A stretch of DNA of 64,000 nucleotides from positions 185,528,495 to 185,592,494 of the forward strand of contig OZ038379.1 of assembly GCA_964036045.1 (NCBI GenBank), written 5' to 3'. Position numbers and translations under genes: made by a program. Source of the stretch: Eutreptiella sp. 'Long Island Sound 2002' (Eukaryota > Euglenozoa > Euglenophyceae > Eutreptiales > Eutreptiaceae). Shown here one piece after another: positions 20,571-31,768 of this stretch. Numbering within the stretch: position 1 is the stretch's first letter; the number at the start of each line of letters is the position of its first letter. Below the pieces are notes generated by a model, which was not told the DNA's origin, did no database searches, and saw only the letters and a program-made list of their open reading frames with translations.

Positions 20571-21490
20571 CAACAGGGCCTCACGCTGGCCTGGCTGGTC
20601 TCGCACTGGAAGATGGTGGCGACCGCCGTAGTATCGGCCATGCCATGACCGCGCCGTTGGGGCGGGGGTGACCCTGCCGGCCGTGCCCATCCTGAGGGGG
20701 TTCGTCGCTGGAGCGGACCTGACCCCGTGGAGGGCGCTGAATCCGAGGGGCAAGAGGTGACGCGCGCGCGGCCCTTGCCAAATGAAGTGCCAGACACACG
20801 CACGCGCCGGCAGCGGCACCGAATGACGGCGATGGAAGTACAAGAGGGTGCCAACACCGCGGCGACGGGTGTGACGGGGGGATCCGGGCGCTGAGGTGTG
20901 CTTCCCGACCCAACCTCCGCAACCTCCGCGTGTGAGACCGGGGGGGGGGGGGGGGAATCAGCCCAGGGCTACAGGCCGAAGAAGAGGGAGGGAAGTGGGG
21001 GGGGGGGGGTGGCACAAGGCCCCGGTATCTGATTGTTTGCCTTTGGCGGCGCCTATTGGCCTCTCGCCACTGCTCATTCTGACCCTCTGTGGGCCCGAAC
21101 GTGTTTTGGTTGTGTCAACGGAGGGGGGGGGGGGCACTATCGCCAGAATCCTCCTGCTGTTGTCTGCATAGCATCTCTTCCTGCCAAAGCACTGTTCTTC
21201 CCACCACCTGGTTTCCAGTCATTCTACAACGTACCGCTGGCGGGCAGCGTCAGAAGAGCACGGGGCAGGGGGCTCTGTCAGGGCGGTTGATGTGGTCGTA
21301 CACGGCACTGCCGGGAGGGGGGAATGAGGCTACCACGGGGAAGGCGGGGGGGAGGTGCTGCTGGAGGGTTGTGGGCAATGCAACACAGGACCACTGGGTT
21401 CTGGATCGCCAAGGGTTACCCATTGGTGGTGCGCTGCATTGCAGCCCTGTTTCTGGTGGGGCTGTGGTCCGTCCCCTCGGCTCCACTACA
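20571..21490. other. Non-coding stretch with poly-G tracts
   Basis: Poly-G tracts at 20940-20955, 20997-21010 and 21122-21134. No gene recognised. Confidence 0.4.
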
Positions 21491-21498
21491 CCACACCA

Positions 21499-21856
21499 CA
21501 GGGCTGTCCTAAGGGGGGAAAAGGGGGGGGGGGGTTCGTAACACCAACAGGAACAAACCTCCACGGGGATGCTCTCTGCTTCATGGTCAAGACATGGGCA
21601 AGACACAAGACCACAGAAGCATTATTGAACAATGGTTGATGGTTGGCGGTTAGCAGTTAGTGGTTGGTTAGCGGTTGGCGGTTGGTGGCGGTTGGCAGTT
21701 GGCAGTGGGCGGCGGTTGGCGGTTGGCAGTTAGTGGTTGGTTGGCAGTTGGCGGTTGGCAGTTAGTGGTTGGTTGGCGGTTGGCGGTTGGTGGTCCCGAG
21801 GGGCTGTCCTTAAGGGCTGTCCTTAACAAAAAAAAGAGTTCTTAAGGACGGCCCTG
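21499..21856. mobile_element. hAT-like MITE family B, copy 1
   Basis: The left end CAGGGCTGTCCTAAGG and the complement of the right end, CAGGGCCGTCCTTAAG, form a terminal inverted repeat. A perfect 8-bp target duplication, CCACACCA, flanks it (21491-21498 and 21857-21864). The interior from about 21635 to 21790 is an irregular array of GGCGGTT/AGTGGTT heptamers. An A-rich tract lies next to the right end. Confidence 0.92.
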
Positions 21857-21864
21857 CCACACCA

Positions 21865-22668
21865 CAGCCACGCCAGAGGGCCGAGGGCCATGCAGCGCCA
21901 TGCTCCCCGTGCCGTTGGGCGGGCATCCCTCGGGCGGAGGGCCCATGGACATTGCAGACCCAGAGGGGCCGTCGATGGTCAGGGGATGTCGGGTTCCGCA
22001 GAAACACAATGGACTGGCACTACGGGTCCCCCCCCCCCCACCGACGTCTGAGCGGTGGTCCGGAAGGGCGGTCCTTCGTGCCAGAAACAACCAAAAGGAA
22101 AGAGTGCAGCACCGCGGTGGCCGTGGGCACTGGAGGACACCCGCCTGCGTGAGGCCAAGCAGGGCCACGGAGTCAGACGGTTATACTGCTGCGGACGAGC
22201 GGCGAGGACGATGTACTGCTGAGTACAAGCGGTTGGGGCCATGTGCGGTTGAGTACGAGGGGCGGAGTGGTGACAACGTTCCGCAGGTGGCTGGGCGTCC
22301 GCAGAGGCTTCCGCTGGTTCTTGGGCTTCACGGGGGCGCCCGTCAGCTGCGGTAGGGCCTCCACCGCCATCCGCACGAGCCCCTTTGCGACCACCGGGAA
22401 CAGCTCCGCGGACTGCTGCACTCTGCCTTGGTCTCGGGCCGCATTGATTTGGGACCACTGGTTTTTCCGCAGCCGCTGGTGCTCGCTCTCCTGCGCGGCC
22501 CTGGGGCACGAGTTGACAGGACCACACACAAATACGTACACGCGCTGCGCATGCAAATGCACGAGGCACACATGCGTTTGATGCATCTTAAGACCAATAG
22601 GCAACAGAATGCGAACGGATCAGATGCGCCGTACCCTGGGCCCAGGTGCACTGCCCCTGGGTGGCGCA

Positions 22669-22670
<2 letters not shown>
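21865..22670. other. Stretch without a confident gene
   Basis: Minus-strand frames at 21979-22604 contain QPAERC- and KPKNQRKP-type runs but no family signature. An unrecognised exon is possible around 22250-22520. Confidence 0.3.
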
Positions 22671-22671
<1 letters not shown>

Positions 22672-22718
<47 letters not shown>

Positions 22719-22956
22719 CCGTGTGCGTCTCTGTGTGCGTGTGTGTGCCGAAGGCGTTGTTACTAATGTGGCCCTTCACTTCACTGCGGCACTGTAGGGG
22801 GCGTTGGGCAGGGGCCTCCTTCACTATACGGCCGCACTGCAATGTGTGTGCGTGTGTGTGTGCGTGTGCGTGTGCGTGTGCGTGTGCGTATGCGTTTGCG
22901 TGTGCGTGTGTGCGTGTGCGTGTGTGTGTGCGTGTGTGTGTGCGCGCGTGCGTGTG

Positions 22957-22993
<37 letters not shown>

Positions 22994-23012
22994 CGTGTGT
23001 TTTAGTGGCACA
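22672..23012. repeat. GT/GC-alternating microsatellites
   Basis: (GT)n runs lie at 22672-22714 and 22843-23001, the second interspersed with GCGT. Read on the minus strand they are CA tracts. The Cys/Val and His/Thr open frames here are translations of the repeat. Confidence 0.95.
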
Positions 23013-23273
23013 CATACATGCCCCCTCCCCCCCCCCCCACACACAATACACGTAACAAACGGGCAGCAGCCAAGACGCAGGTAGCAGTCAAGAAGGCCTG
23101 TTTGCACAGATTCTCGTCAGGCACAGTCAGACCAAAAGCATTGTCATTGTCTGGCTGCGCTAGGCGCCTTTCTGCAGTACAGGGCACACGGAGATGAGGA
23201 TCAGGACCAGCAAATGTTCAGCACTACTGCCAGCTCCTCTGGTGCAGAGGCCTGCAGGACAAAGCCACAGCCC

Positions 23274-23275
<2 letters not shown>

Positions 23276-23314
<39 letters not shown>
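23276..23314. repeat. CA microsatellite
   Basis: About 19 CA dinucleotides. On the minus strand the GT run lies between two copies of the segment GCAGAAAGGCGCCTAGC (starting near 23474 and 23174), part of a tandemly duplicated unit. Confidence 0.95.
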
Positions 23315-23316
<2 letters not shown>

Positions 23317-23549
23317 CGTGAGGGAAACAATGAGCCAACAACCAATAAACCCCCTGTGGTCGATACAAGACACGGCAGGGCAGAAGTCGCTGAGCCCAAG
23401 TCTCCGGACACCTCGTCAGGCCATTCATTACAAAGAATGTTTGAGGCTAGGCGCCTTTCTGCCAGTAGCATAGGGAAGAGTGTGTGTATCGTCTATTCAA
23501 AGCCCTGAAGCCGCAACCCTGATGTCGACACACACACACACACACACAC

Positions 23550-24118
23550 CTGAGGCAAGAAACAATGTACTTTGTCTCTGAGAGCTCACGCTCTGGGTGC
23601 AAAAGGTGGCGCGGCAAGGCCTGGCGAAACAGGGTGCTGAGAGTGCCTTGCTGTGTTGGGGGTAATTTCCGATGCGGACCTGCTGCAAAGATCTCGGAGG
23701 CCTGGCTCTTGGGCATGGCGTCATCGCTGGAGACACTTCGGCTCACGCCCGACATTTGGTCGAGGGCCAGTGCGGTTTCGGTGCGGGCGAGGGTACCAGT
23801 GCGGGGGCTCGATGCATCCCTTGATGACGTCAGCTGGGCGGTGCGGGCGGGGGTACCCGTGCGGATGCTCGATGCCCCCTGCGATGAGATCAGCTGTGCC
23901 CCGGCCTGGGCGTGGCCTGCCACCTCCCCCGCTGCTGCCACACCAGCATTCGATATCGACATCGACAAGGTTGATTTGACACGCGACAAGCCCCCGAACT
24001 CATTGATCTGGTACGTCTCATACTCATATGCAGCAGAGTCGGAGGTGGTGTCGCTGAATGCTTCGTCAGAGCTTTCGTCATTGATGTGTCTGCCAGCCCC
24101 ACTGGAACCGATGGACGC
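23550..24118 (-). CDS. Probable internal exon of an unrecognised Ser/Thr-rich protein
   Basis: On the minus strand an acceptor (tgctctgtacag) precedes 24118 and a donor (CTCAG followed by a GT microsatellite) follows 23550, giving 189 codons plus two bases. The translation is Ser/Thr/Ala-rich with acidic patches (HINDESSDEAFSDTTSD) and two similar segments: QLISSQGASSIRTGTPART and QLTSSRDASSPRTGTLART. I recognise no family. The intron would start inside a (GT)n tract. The next candidate exons, at 23458 and 23171 downward, begin identically (AAAGGCGCCTAGC) and would each soon reach a stop. Confidence 0.45.
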
Positions 24119-24499
24119 CTGTACAGAGCAGCAAGATGTGGTCGGCTTGGCAAATGACATGCAGCACAGCTGCCTGCGACCCAGCACAGCACATAGCACG
24201 CCACACCACACCACACCTGCCCGAGTCTCCGATGCAGGCTCTTCCCTGCAAGCGGGGGACAGTGAGGGGCAGTCAGCTTCCCCTCCCCCCCCCTGCCTGC
24301 GGGAATGGGGGACGCTGTCCCAACGGGAGGCCCATGGCCCCGACGACAGTGACTGCCACAGTGGGGAAGAACCGCCCCACTATAGGCCCTCATCTGGACA
24401 TCCTCGGGGACGACCCTGCACAAAAATATCCAAAAAATATCCAAACAATTTCCAAAACAAATTTCAAAAAAAATGCAAAAAAAATTCCAAAAAAGATAC

Positions 24500-25120
24500 A
24501 CCCGCCACATGCATGTGGGCATGGGACAAGCGGGCACGGGCATCGATGTCTATGTCCGTGAGAGCATCGCAACTAGGGCCGACCTCCTCTGGGACCGAGG
24601 CGACGAAAATGCCCTGCTCATGGAGGTCCTCATGCCGTGGGGCTGGCATCATGTGTTAGCCGTGCACTCACATGTGGGCCAGGATGTCTACCTCCAGTGG
24701 TGGGCAGATATGGTGGACCCCACGTCCATCCTACTATTGGCGGACACCAATTCAGTGGCACGGCCGGAGGGCCGCAGTAGGCCCCGAGGAGAGGACGTCA
24801 GCTACCGCGCCTTCCTCCGAGCCTTTGACCTCCAATACCTCGTTGACATGCATACCGTCCCCGCAGGCACCAGCACCCTACTCGCCCACCACCATCCCCC
24901 CCTCCTGGTGGTTGTCACCCACCCGTTGGTCCGGGACGAAAAGTTCCACCCGGATGCACTGGCTCGCACCCCTGAGTGCCGTATGTCGGCGACCCTGACC
25001 CCGGAGGATGAGGCAGACTACCGGCGCACGCTGCACGCCTTTAAGCCCACCCACCCGGGGGATCAGCCGATCAAATGGCCGCGGCGCCTACAGGGGAGTG
25101 TTTGCCCTGCGTGCTCCTTA
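24500..25120 (+). mobile_element. LINE-type APE endonuclease remnant
   Basis: An open frame resembles the C-terminal half of an endonuclease/exonuclease/phosphatase domain of non-LTR retrotransposons. It has GTGIDVYVRESI, then HVLAVHSHVG, then SILLLADTNSV at the place of the usual GDFN motif, and YRAFLRAFDLQYLVDMHTV. The final SDH motif would fall at VVVTHPLV and is degraded. No reverse transcriptase follows and no ATG-supported start is convincing. This is a dead fragment. Confidence 0.55.
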
Positions 25121-25321
25121 TATTATGACTTTTCTACTTTTCATCACTATTCCTCACCAAGGTCAAAGGGCATAACAATAGCATCCCTAAGGGACACAGA
25201 AATCGTGAAAAATCCTGAAGCGGTAAAGTCGAAAGCAATACAGGCCGAACCTGAAAATCGCAACAAAAACACGACAGTATGCACGGCACGCTATAAAAAT
25301 CTCAGTGTCCGCAGGGTGTAG

Positions 25322-26250
25322 GAGTAAGATTTGGCCTTGGGCAGACATGCCGGCCCGGGAGTTTGTTGGAGAACATGTAAACATACTACCAGTAAACAAA
25401 ATTCAGAAAGACCCTAAAACAAAATGGTAAAACATTGTTTGTGGTGACAAACACTCGTGGTGACAAGCACTATCAGTTATGTGATCCACGTTTTTCAACA
25501 GGGTGTGATCTCGCTTCTACCATTCCCCTTTTGGAACAACCCCCTTGACCCTTGGGTTTTATTCCCACATGGCATGAAAACATTCAAAAGCACATGTGCC
25601 AAACTGCTTGCTTCCGGTTGATGCATTCAATTTTGCAAGCAAGACACAAGGGTAGAGAAACTGCAAAGAAAAACAATTCACCAACAATTGCCTTCATTCA
25701 TGTACAATTGGTGAAAGCAGTGGTGAAAGTGGTGTCAAAATGTGGTCCCTCCTTGGCATTTGTGGTGTCAAAAGTGGGTCCTAACTTGGTACTTGTGGCT
25801 TTGGATGAGAATGACGGGTGCTACATGTGCGCTGACTACGGGCGGGAAGGGACGAACGAAGAAAGGGAGGTGCACAAAAATGGCAAGAAGCATCGGATTT
25901 TGGCAGGTGCCTTTTGATTGATCTTGTGGACGTTGAAACCGATCACAGTAGTGCACCAGACTAGCCTACGGAGTCAGAGCGTGGACCCAGGCTTCGACTG
26001 ACAGCATAGACAAGCAGCCTTGGTCATGCTTTGATGGTCCCTCTACCATGCCCCGTGTGCAGATGAGCAGGCTTGGGCCTTATTATCTTGCCGTCGTTGG
26101 TGCAAACCACAGAGGAACAGTGAGCTTCGCCCAAGGCACATTGTTGGCAATTGCCAACTCACCAAATCGGCGCTGATGATTGCGGAAGTAATGCCATGGC
26201 CTCCTGACAACTTCATGCACTCTCTTCAACGGTGTGCTTGCTATTGGACT
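25322..26250. other. Non-coding stretch
   Basis: Lower-GC DNA without a recognisable gene. The imperfect repeat gtggtgaaagtggtgtcaaa lies at 25715-25790. Confidence 0.4.
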
Positions 26251-26256
26251 TGTTCT

Positions 26257-27047
26257 GGGGGAATGTTTGCCCGGCGCGCGCCCGGCGCGCTACTTTTAGA
26301 CTATGTTCCCCCCGAAGAGCCCCCAAGCACACCCCTTGGAAACGCCCTTAGAATTAGGTGACCCAAACTGCCCCAGCTCAAGAAAGTTGCAAACTGGGGT
26401 ACACAGTACCACTCTCGCTCCTTTAAGGGCGACCTTGGTCAACACCTTAGCAAGTTGGGAGAATTGGGGGTTAGGATAGCACAACCGCATCGATCTCCAG
26501 TAGAAGCAATAGGCGTTATTGAGGTATCGCGAACAGTAGAGCTGCATCATAACATTGGTCCCACAAGTGTGGGTGTCAATACATTCAGTACAATAGTGCT
26601 CCTTACACTCATCACAAACTGCGACGGTGGAGCGTTCTGGCAACACAACACACACACTTCTGCCTCATCCTCTGCCTCATCTTGCGTGCCACAACCGAGC
26701 AAACAGCTGCTCAATGCGTGCCCTATACCACCCGTGCACGTCATTGTAACATTGTTGGCGGGCTGTCAAAGTGCCATTCTTTCTTCCAATGAATGGCACA
26801 ATGACATGAATCCGCCCCTTATAAGCACCATCATGGCCCCCAACTTCGAAATCAAAGAAATCACCTCGGGTATGAGAAGGTCCATACCCATCCCAAATCA
26901 AAACATCTGCTGATGTCCCGGGGGCCAAGGGGCAAATCCATATAATGTTGCCCAACATATCAACGGCAACAGTCCACCGGTAGGGCACGGGTCACAAAAG
27001 ATGCCCGGCGCGCGCCGGGCGCGCGCCCGGCGCGCTAACGTTCCCCC
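26257..27047 (-). mobile_element. Harbinger-like element with truncated DDE transposase
   Basis: The terminal inverted repeats are GGGGGAATGTTTGC and, on the complement of the right end, GGGGGAACGTTAGC. The target duplication TCT lies at 26254-26256 and 27048-27050. CCGGCGCGCG clusters sit inside both ends (26271-26290 and 27003-27036). At 791 bp it contains only the C-terminal part of a transposase on the minus strand, so it is non-autonomous. Confidence 0.88.
26296..26988 (-). pseudogene. Truncated DDE (PIF/Harbinger-type) transposase with C-terminal Cys-rich finger
   Basis: The frame starting near 26988 reads WTVAVDMLGNIIWICPLAPG, then GGHDGAYKG and RARIEQLFARLW, placing the D, D and E residues of a DDE_Tnp_4 domain. 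After HAR (26677) there are stops. The same frame then continues with CDECKEHYCTECIDTHTCG, a cross-brace-like set of CxxC pairs. The second copy (32.4-32.7 kb) carries the same finger. The N-terminal helix-turn-helix and the first part of the catalytic domain are missing. By family knowledge the intact protein would cut and rejoin element ends; this copy cannot. Confidence 0.75.
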
Positions 27048-27050
27048 TCT

Positions 27051-27350
27051 AGCCTATCGGGGGAAACAGTTTTGGGAGGGCTACATGGGATCATAGAAAG
27101 GGAAATGCTGTTTTCTTTGATGGGCTGGAAGATGAATGTTGCAAGGCATGGAGCATACTACCCATACTTTGTCTGCCGTATGCCAAACGATGTAGGACAA
27201 GTCTTCACACCTTAATGCACAACTAGCCATGTTGGCGATGGGTGTCTTGGTAAATCGTTGTCGTACTACTATGTTCGCATGGGTTTGAAGAATGTGGGTA
27301 ATGACACAATAGCAATCACAAACTTGGCCTTGGCCTTTGGCGTCCATGGG
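27051..27350. other. Non-coding flank of the Harbinger-like element
   Basis: No gene recognised. A minus-strand frame of 88 codons (27081-27347) has several Cys and His residues but no family pattern. Confidence 0.3.
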
Positions 27351-27880
27351 TCCTCAAGTGGGCATGAGCCAAATGGGTTGCACAGTTCCATCCAGCCGTG
27401 TTGCAGTCACCATTAGGAATGGATGAAATGGGCTTCACAACCCCTTGTATCCTTCTACCCAAAACAACCAAAGGAATCGGCACAGGAGACATAGCCCCTG
27501 CGATCTCAAGATCTCTAGGCGGGGAGGAATCAAATGGGCAAGTGCTACCGTATGTGGGTCCCCAAGTGGAGACAAATCAAATGAGCTCCAAAACCCATGC
27601 GATTGTTGGGGTCCCCAAGTGGGGGGGATCCAACGGGCTACACAACGTTTGCTGATTGGGGGTCCCCAAGAGGGGGGACAGCAAAAGGCAACACATCTGA
27701 TGTTTTCTTAGGGACAGTGGGAGGGGAGGGAGGATCAAATGGGCCCCACAACCCTTGCCCTTTGACGTCCCAATGAGCGGGGAGGAATGAAATCAGCTGC
27801 ATAACCCGTGCTATCTTGACGTCCCTGGGTGGGGAGGACTTAAAATGTGGTGCACACACACCCAAATGGGGGCCGTGCAA
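27350..27880. repeat. Degenerate tandem repeat of about 60-80 bp
   Basis: Repeated phrases such as ggtccccaagtggg, gaggaatcaaatgggc and cacaacccttg recur at irregular spacing, giving seven or so decayed units. No coding potential is evident. Confidence 0.5.
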
Positions 27881-29010
27881 CACAACCCCTACTACTCTCG
27901 AACAAGCCTCACCAGTGGTGATGGCTTACGCCGTGTTTGTTCAAAGATAGTGAAGTGGTTGTACACACTGCATTGGTGAAGAAAAGTGGAGAAAGGGGTC
28001 GAGTAGGTACAGTTTTTCAAGGGGTGTGCTAAACGCGCACAAGATCCGTCATCCCGTCTCTTGCATTCGTTGGGGTGGCCCATGGAACCAGCACGTCAGT
28101 GCCCATATGGTGGCACTCTTGTGGGGCCAAAGACCATGAGTCCGATGCTACCCCATGGGTGTTACGCCTCAAGTTCCCCTCGATGGGGAAGGAATGGTAC
28201 CTTAATTTTTCAGTTGTCCAAATTTTGACGAGTCATCTTGGGATAGTTTTGACACTTGCCAAGGGGCGCTAGGCAGCCGCACACCCTGAATCGACGGAAT
28301 TTGCACCAAAACCCCACATTGCCCTACCTGTCACATCACCGCGACCACTGTCTGGCACCGTGTCCCCCGTTGCTTTATGGTGGACCCGCTCACCTCTGAT
28401 TTCAATTACGGACCACAATTCCGCCGTCCTCCCCGGCACTCATCCACCTCTAAGATATCTGCCCCAAGATATCGGCAAAACTTGATGCAGTGTGATGTGA
28501 CTATCACACTCACCCAGCACTTCACAGCCCCAAGAGCGAAACCAGCGATGCAAGACGGCAATACACAGGACCAAAACAAAGGAGTCAACTCCGTTGCTAA
28601 GGCCCATACAACAAAGTCGAGGCTGCATACAGCCATACACAAACAGAAGCAGTGCACACACACCCCTCTCCCCACAGCATGTCCTCCTCCTTCTACTCAT
28701 GTTCCTGTGCCTGGTGGATCCAACTGAACCCACTAGGGCGGCCATGCCCCTGCGGACGGCAGACAGCAACTAGGACCATGCCATGGCAATCCCCATGGCT
28801 GTGAGCCCCGTGTGAGCAATGTGTGTAGCCTAGATCCGGAAGCGGCCCTGGACAGCCTGCATTCGAGGTGGCCCCAGGACTGCCGTTCAAGCACAGAAAA
28901 GGGGTATTCTATTTGCACATTGAAGCGAAACTTGCAAAACTTCCCAGAAAGTGCCAAAACTACCGCGTTGGCACCTTCTGAATGAGGCCAAGAGATATGC
29001 TTGTGCTGGT
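27881..29010. other. Non-coding stretch
   Basis: No recognisable gene on either strand. No repeat family member identified. Confidence 0.35.
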
Positions 29011-29017
29011 TTGGGTT

Positions 29018-29140
29018 ACGTGTGCTGTGCTGTGCTGTGCTGTGCTGTGCTGTGCCGCGGCATGCAGTTCTATGCTGTGCTGTGCCGTGCTGTGCAGTGC
29101 CGTACCGGACCATACCGGACCATACCGGACCGTGCTGCAT
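29018..29140. repeat. TGTGC pentamer microsatellite
   Basis: Tandem TGTGC units (29018-29100, interrupted) are followed by three copies of the decamer ccggaccata at 29103-29132. Confidence 0.9.
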
Positions 29141-29194
29141 TGCACTGTGTTGTAATGTGCCGTGCCTTGTGGTTCTTCGCTGTGATGTGCTGAC

Positions 29195-29345
29195 GAGGCT
29201 CCGTCAAGGGCTTTCTGAATATACCCCTCACACACACCGTCTCGGACACTCAGTGGACACAAATGAAGCAACCATCACACCAAACCCCCAGAACCCTCCT
29301 GTTGGCACCATCAGCAACGATGCTGAGAGATATGGTGCCCTCTTG
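29195..29345. repeat. Dispersed repeat (other copy at 35885-36035)
   Basis: About 150 bp, with aagggctttctgaatatacc, cactcagtggacacaaatga and atcagcaacgatgctgagag, is shared with 35885-36035. It overlaps the last codons of the Pro-Glu repeat gene on the minus strand. Confidence 0.65.
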
Positions 29346-30000
29346 AGCAACATGTGGATGACCACCACTCCTGCACATCATTGTGGCAACAGCACTGCCC
29401 ACCACTAAACACGTGCCCGCAACGTACATACACACCGAAAAGCCCTTCAGCAAAGCCTGGCGCTGCGTCCTGATGCCCCTCTGCTTTGCCCTCCGCTTGC
29501 GTTGCTGCTGCATGGCCAGGAGCCGGTCGTACAGCGCAGTGCCGTCGTCGGGGGGCTGAAAATCAAGCTCTCGGCAAAATGTATTGACGATCTGCCAGGC
29601 CTTCCACAACCGATACAGCCCCGAATCCGGCCGTTGTTTCTCCTGGACGTTTTCTCTGACCTTTTTCAGCACCCTTTTCCAGGGGCTCTCCCGCTTGGGT
29701 TTCTCAACTGGTGGCTCCGGCTCCGGCTCCGGCTCGGGCTCCGGCTCCGGCTCAGGCTCCGGCTCCGGCTCCGGCTCCGGGGGGGGCGGTGGTGGCAGCG
29801 CGACTGGCTTCCGTACGCTCGGTCGCTTCTTTATCTTCGGGCCCAGGGTGGGCGCTTTGCCCGGGGGTCGCTTCTTCGGGGCGGGCTTGGGGGGCAAGGG
29901 GGGCCTCTTCTGTCGGGGGGGCGGGACGCCGATATCCACCCGCGGCACGGCGCTTGGGGGGCGCGGTTCCTCGGGTTCCGGCGGCGGCGGCTCCTCTTCG

Positions 30001-30032
<32 letters not shown>

Positions 30033-31768
30033 AGCCGGGACCGACTTCCCGGAGGAGATGGAGACCCGCGGCGTGGATCGGCTGGTCTGGCGGCTCTCCG
30101 GGGGGGACTCGGTCGGGAGCTCGAGGACCAACTCCTTGGGCTCCTCCTCAGGCTCCTCCTCTGGCGGATCGTCGTCGAGGTCGTAATGGTCGTGCGGCTC
30201 CAGCAACCAGCGCCTGCTCGACCTGGGGACACAGGGGCACGGGGCAGGGTCACAGAGCAGGTGGGCAGGGGCACAGGGCAGGAAGGAAATCATATTAAGG
30301 AGCAATAGTCCATGGGGCTTCTGCCCATTCCATCACCCAGATTCACCCAAGGGGCAAGTCGTGCGGGTATCAGGAGAGCTGCTGCCCTGTATGACAAGAG
30401 GCTCCTCCCACCGTCCTTTACGTTTGCTCACGGGGCACAGGGCAGTGGCGCACGGCAGGGTACATAGGGGGCAGAGGGCAGGGGCGCAGGGCCCGGGATC
30501 CATTGCACGCACATATCCATGTCCCGAACTAGCCCCTTCATCTGCTTTGGGGCACATCAACAGCCACATTCCACCATCATTCTCTGAAAGCAAAGCAAGG
30601 TGCAGATTGGGGCATGAGGGGGACAACAAGCAGTGGGGGAAACTCTCCTGCGATTCTGGCATTCTTGCAAAAATCTGCTCTTGTTGTGTTCTAAACAGAA
30701 AAAAAGCCAACGTCGTACAGCTTGGCCCTTCGAGCCTATTTCCTCCGCCCCCCCCCCCCCCTTATTCGGTCAGGCTTGGAGCCTCCCCCCCCCCCTGGCG
30801 TTGCAATGGAACGCCGGCCCAGAGTCAGGGGTGCAGGGCAGTGGCACCAGGTGGGGACACAGGGGGAGCTTGCGCACAGCGCCCGTTACTGGCGTGGGTT
30901 TCCCAGAGCCAGCCGCCGCACCACCAACCGCCCAAAACACCACGTGGAGGGGCCAAAAGCTGTCAGTAAACGATAGGTGTCCCCTTTCCCACAGCCTGTT
31001 GCAATTTATTAATTTGCTGCCCGTTCAGTGCCAACCTATCCACCTTTGTTTCGTGCACAACGAACATCATCAGCCTTCTTTAAGGGGGTCCAAAACGGCT
31101 GAGTTTGCGCGCAGCGCATGCGACGCCCTCGCAGCAGGGACACGGCGTTGGAGCGCAGCGCCGGGAGACACACGAGGGGCAGAGGCGGGGTTAGCCTTCG
31201 CACGTGGCTGGCTATCCCCCTTACCACAAGTGTGTTGCTGGCGTGATGGTGGAGTTGCGTCGGTGGTGGCTGAAGACCTGCTGAGTATGGCACCGTGCGT
31301 ACGTCGGTCAGGTGCTCACAAACGTTACAAAGATGCGTGCAGAAGGAGGGACACAGCCACAGACCTGTGCCTTGGGAGCTGTGGGTAGGGCTCCTCATAG
31401 GGCTTCTCAATATGCTCGTAGACCCAATCCTCTTCTTCAGGCTCGTCCTCTTCATCAAGCCCAATGGCAAGAACTGGGGGGACATAGTCGTGACGGCCCT
31501 GTTGCTTGTCGCCGCCCCGCTCGCCGTTGTCTTCTTTCTTCCTCCTCCTCTTGTGCTTTCCTTTGTAATCCTCATCGTCACAATACTGGATGTCCCCCAT
31601 GGGCTTATCCCACACATAACTGTCCCTCCAAAGAGGGTGATCGTCATACTCGTAGCGCTGGCGCCCGTCACTCCACTGATCGAACTCCATTCCGATCGGG
31701 TAGCCCCCGTGTGAGTGCGGGGTGCCACCCCTGCCACTGCGGTACCGGGTGGATGTCTTCCTGTCCAT
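29250..31768 (-). CDS. Probable two-exon gene: Pro-Glu repeat protein with C-terminal membrane segment
   Basis: Exon 1 is 31365-31768, ATG at 31768. It gives 134 codons plus two bases ending CACAG before GTCTGT and encodes a charged protein (GKHKRRRKKED, LDEEDEPEEEDWVYEHIEKP). Exon 2 starts at 30222 after ccccag with matching phase. It carries DDDPPEEEPEEEPKELVLELP, two PEPEPEPE tracts, a basic KKRPPGKAPTLGPKIKKRPS segment and a helical domain (WKRVLKKVRENVQEKQRPDSG, LYRLWKAWQIVNTFCRELDF, LYDRLLAMQQQRKRRAKQRG). A hydrophobic segment, VCMYVAGTCLVVGSAVATMM, lies near the end. The family is unknown; a tail-anchored or single-pass membrane protein is inferred. The last ~30 codons lie in a dispersed repeat, so the true 3' end may differ. 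The join is inferred from phase only. Confidence 0.5.
30225..31364. other. Presumed intron of the Pro-Glu repeat gene
   Basis: It contains C-rich tracts (30750-30762, 30787-30797), a repeat shared with 7.45-7.6 kb, and one minus-strand open patch (30480-30710) that could be an extra exon but has no domain signal. Confidence 0.4.

Noticed and set aside
19926-20857. Minus-strand poly-His frames
   Set aside because: They are translations of the GGT/GGC microsatellite, with no domain on either side and no splice support.
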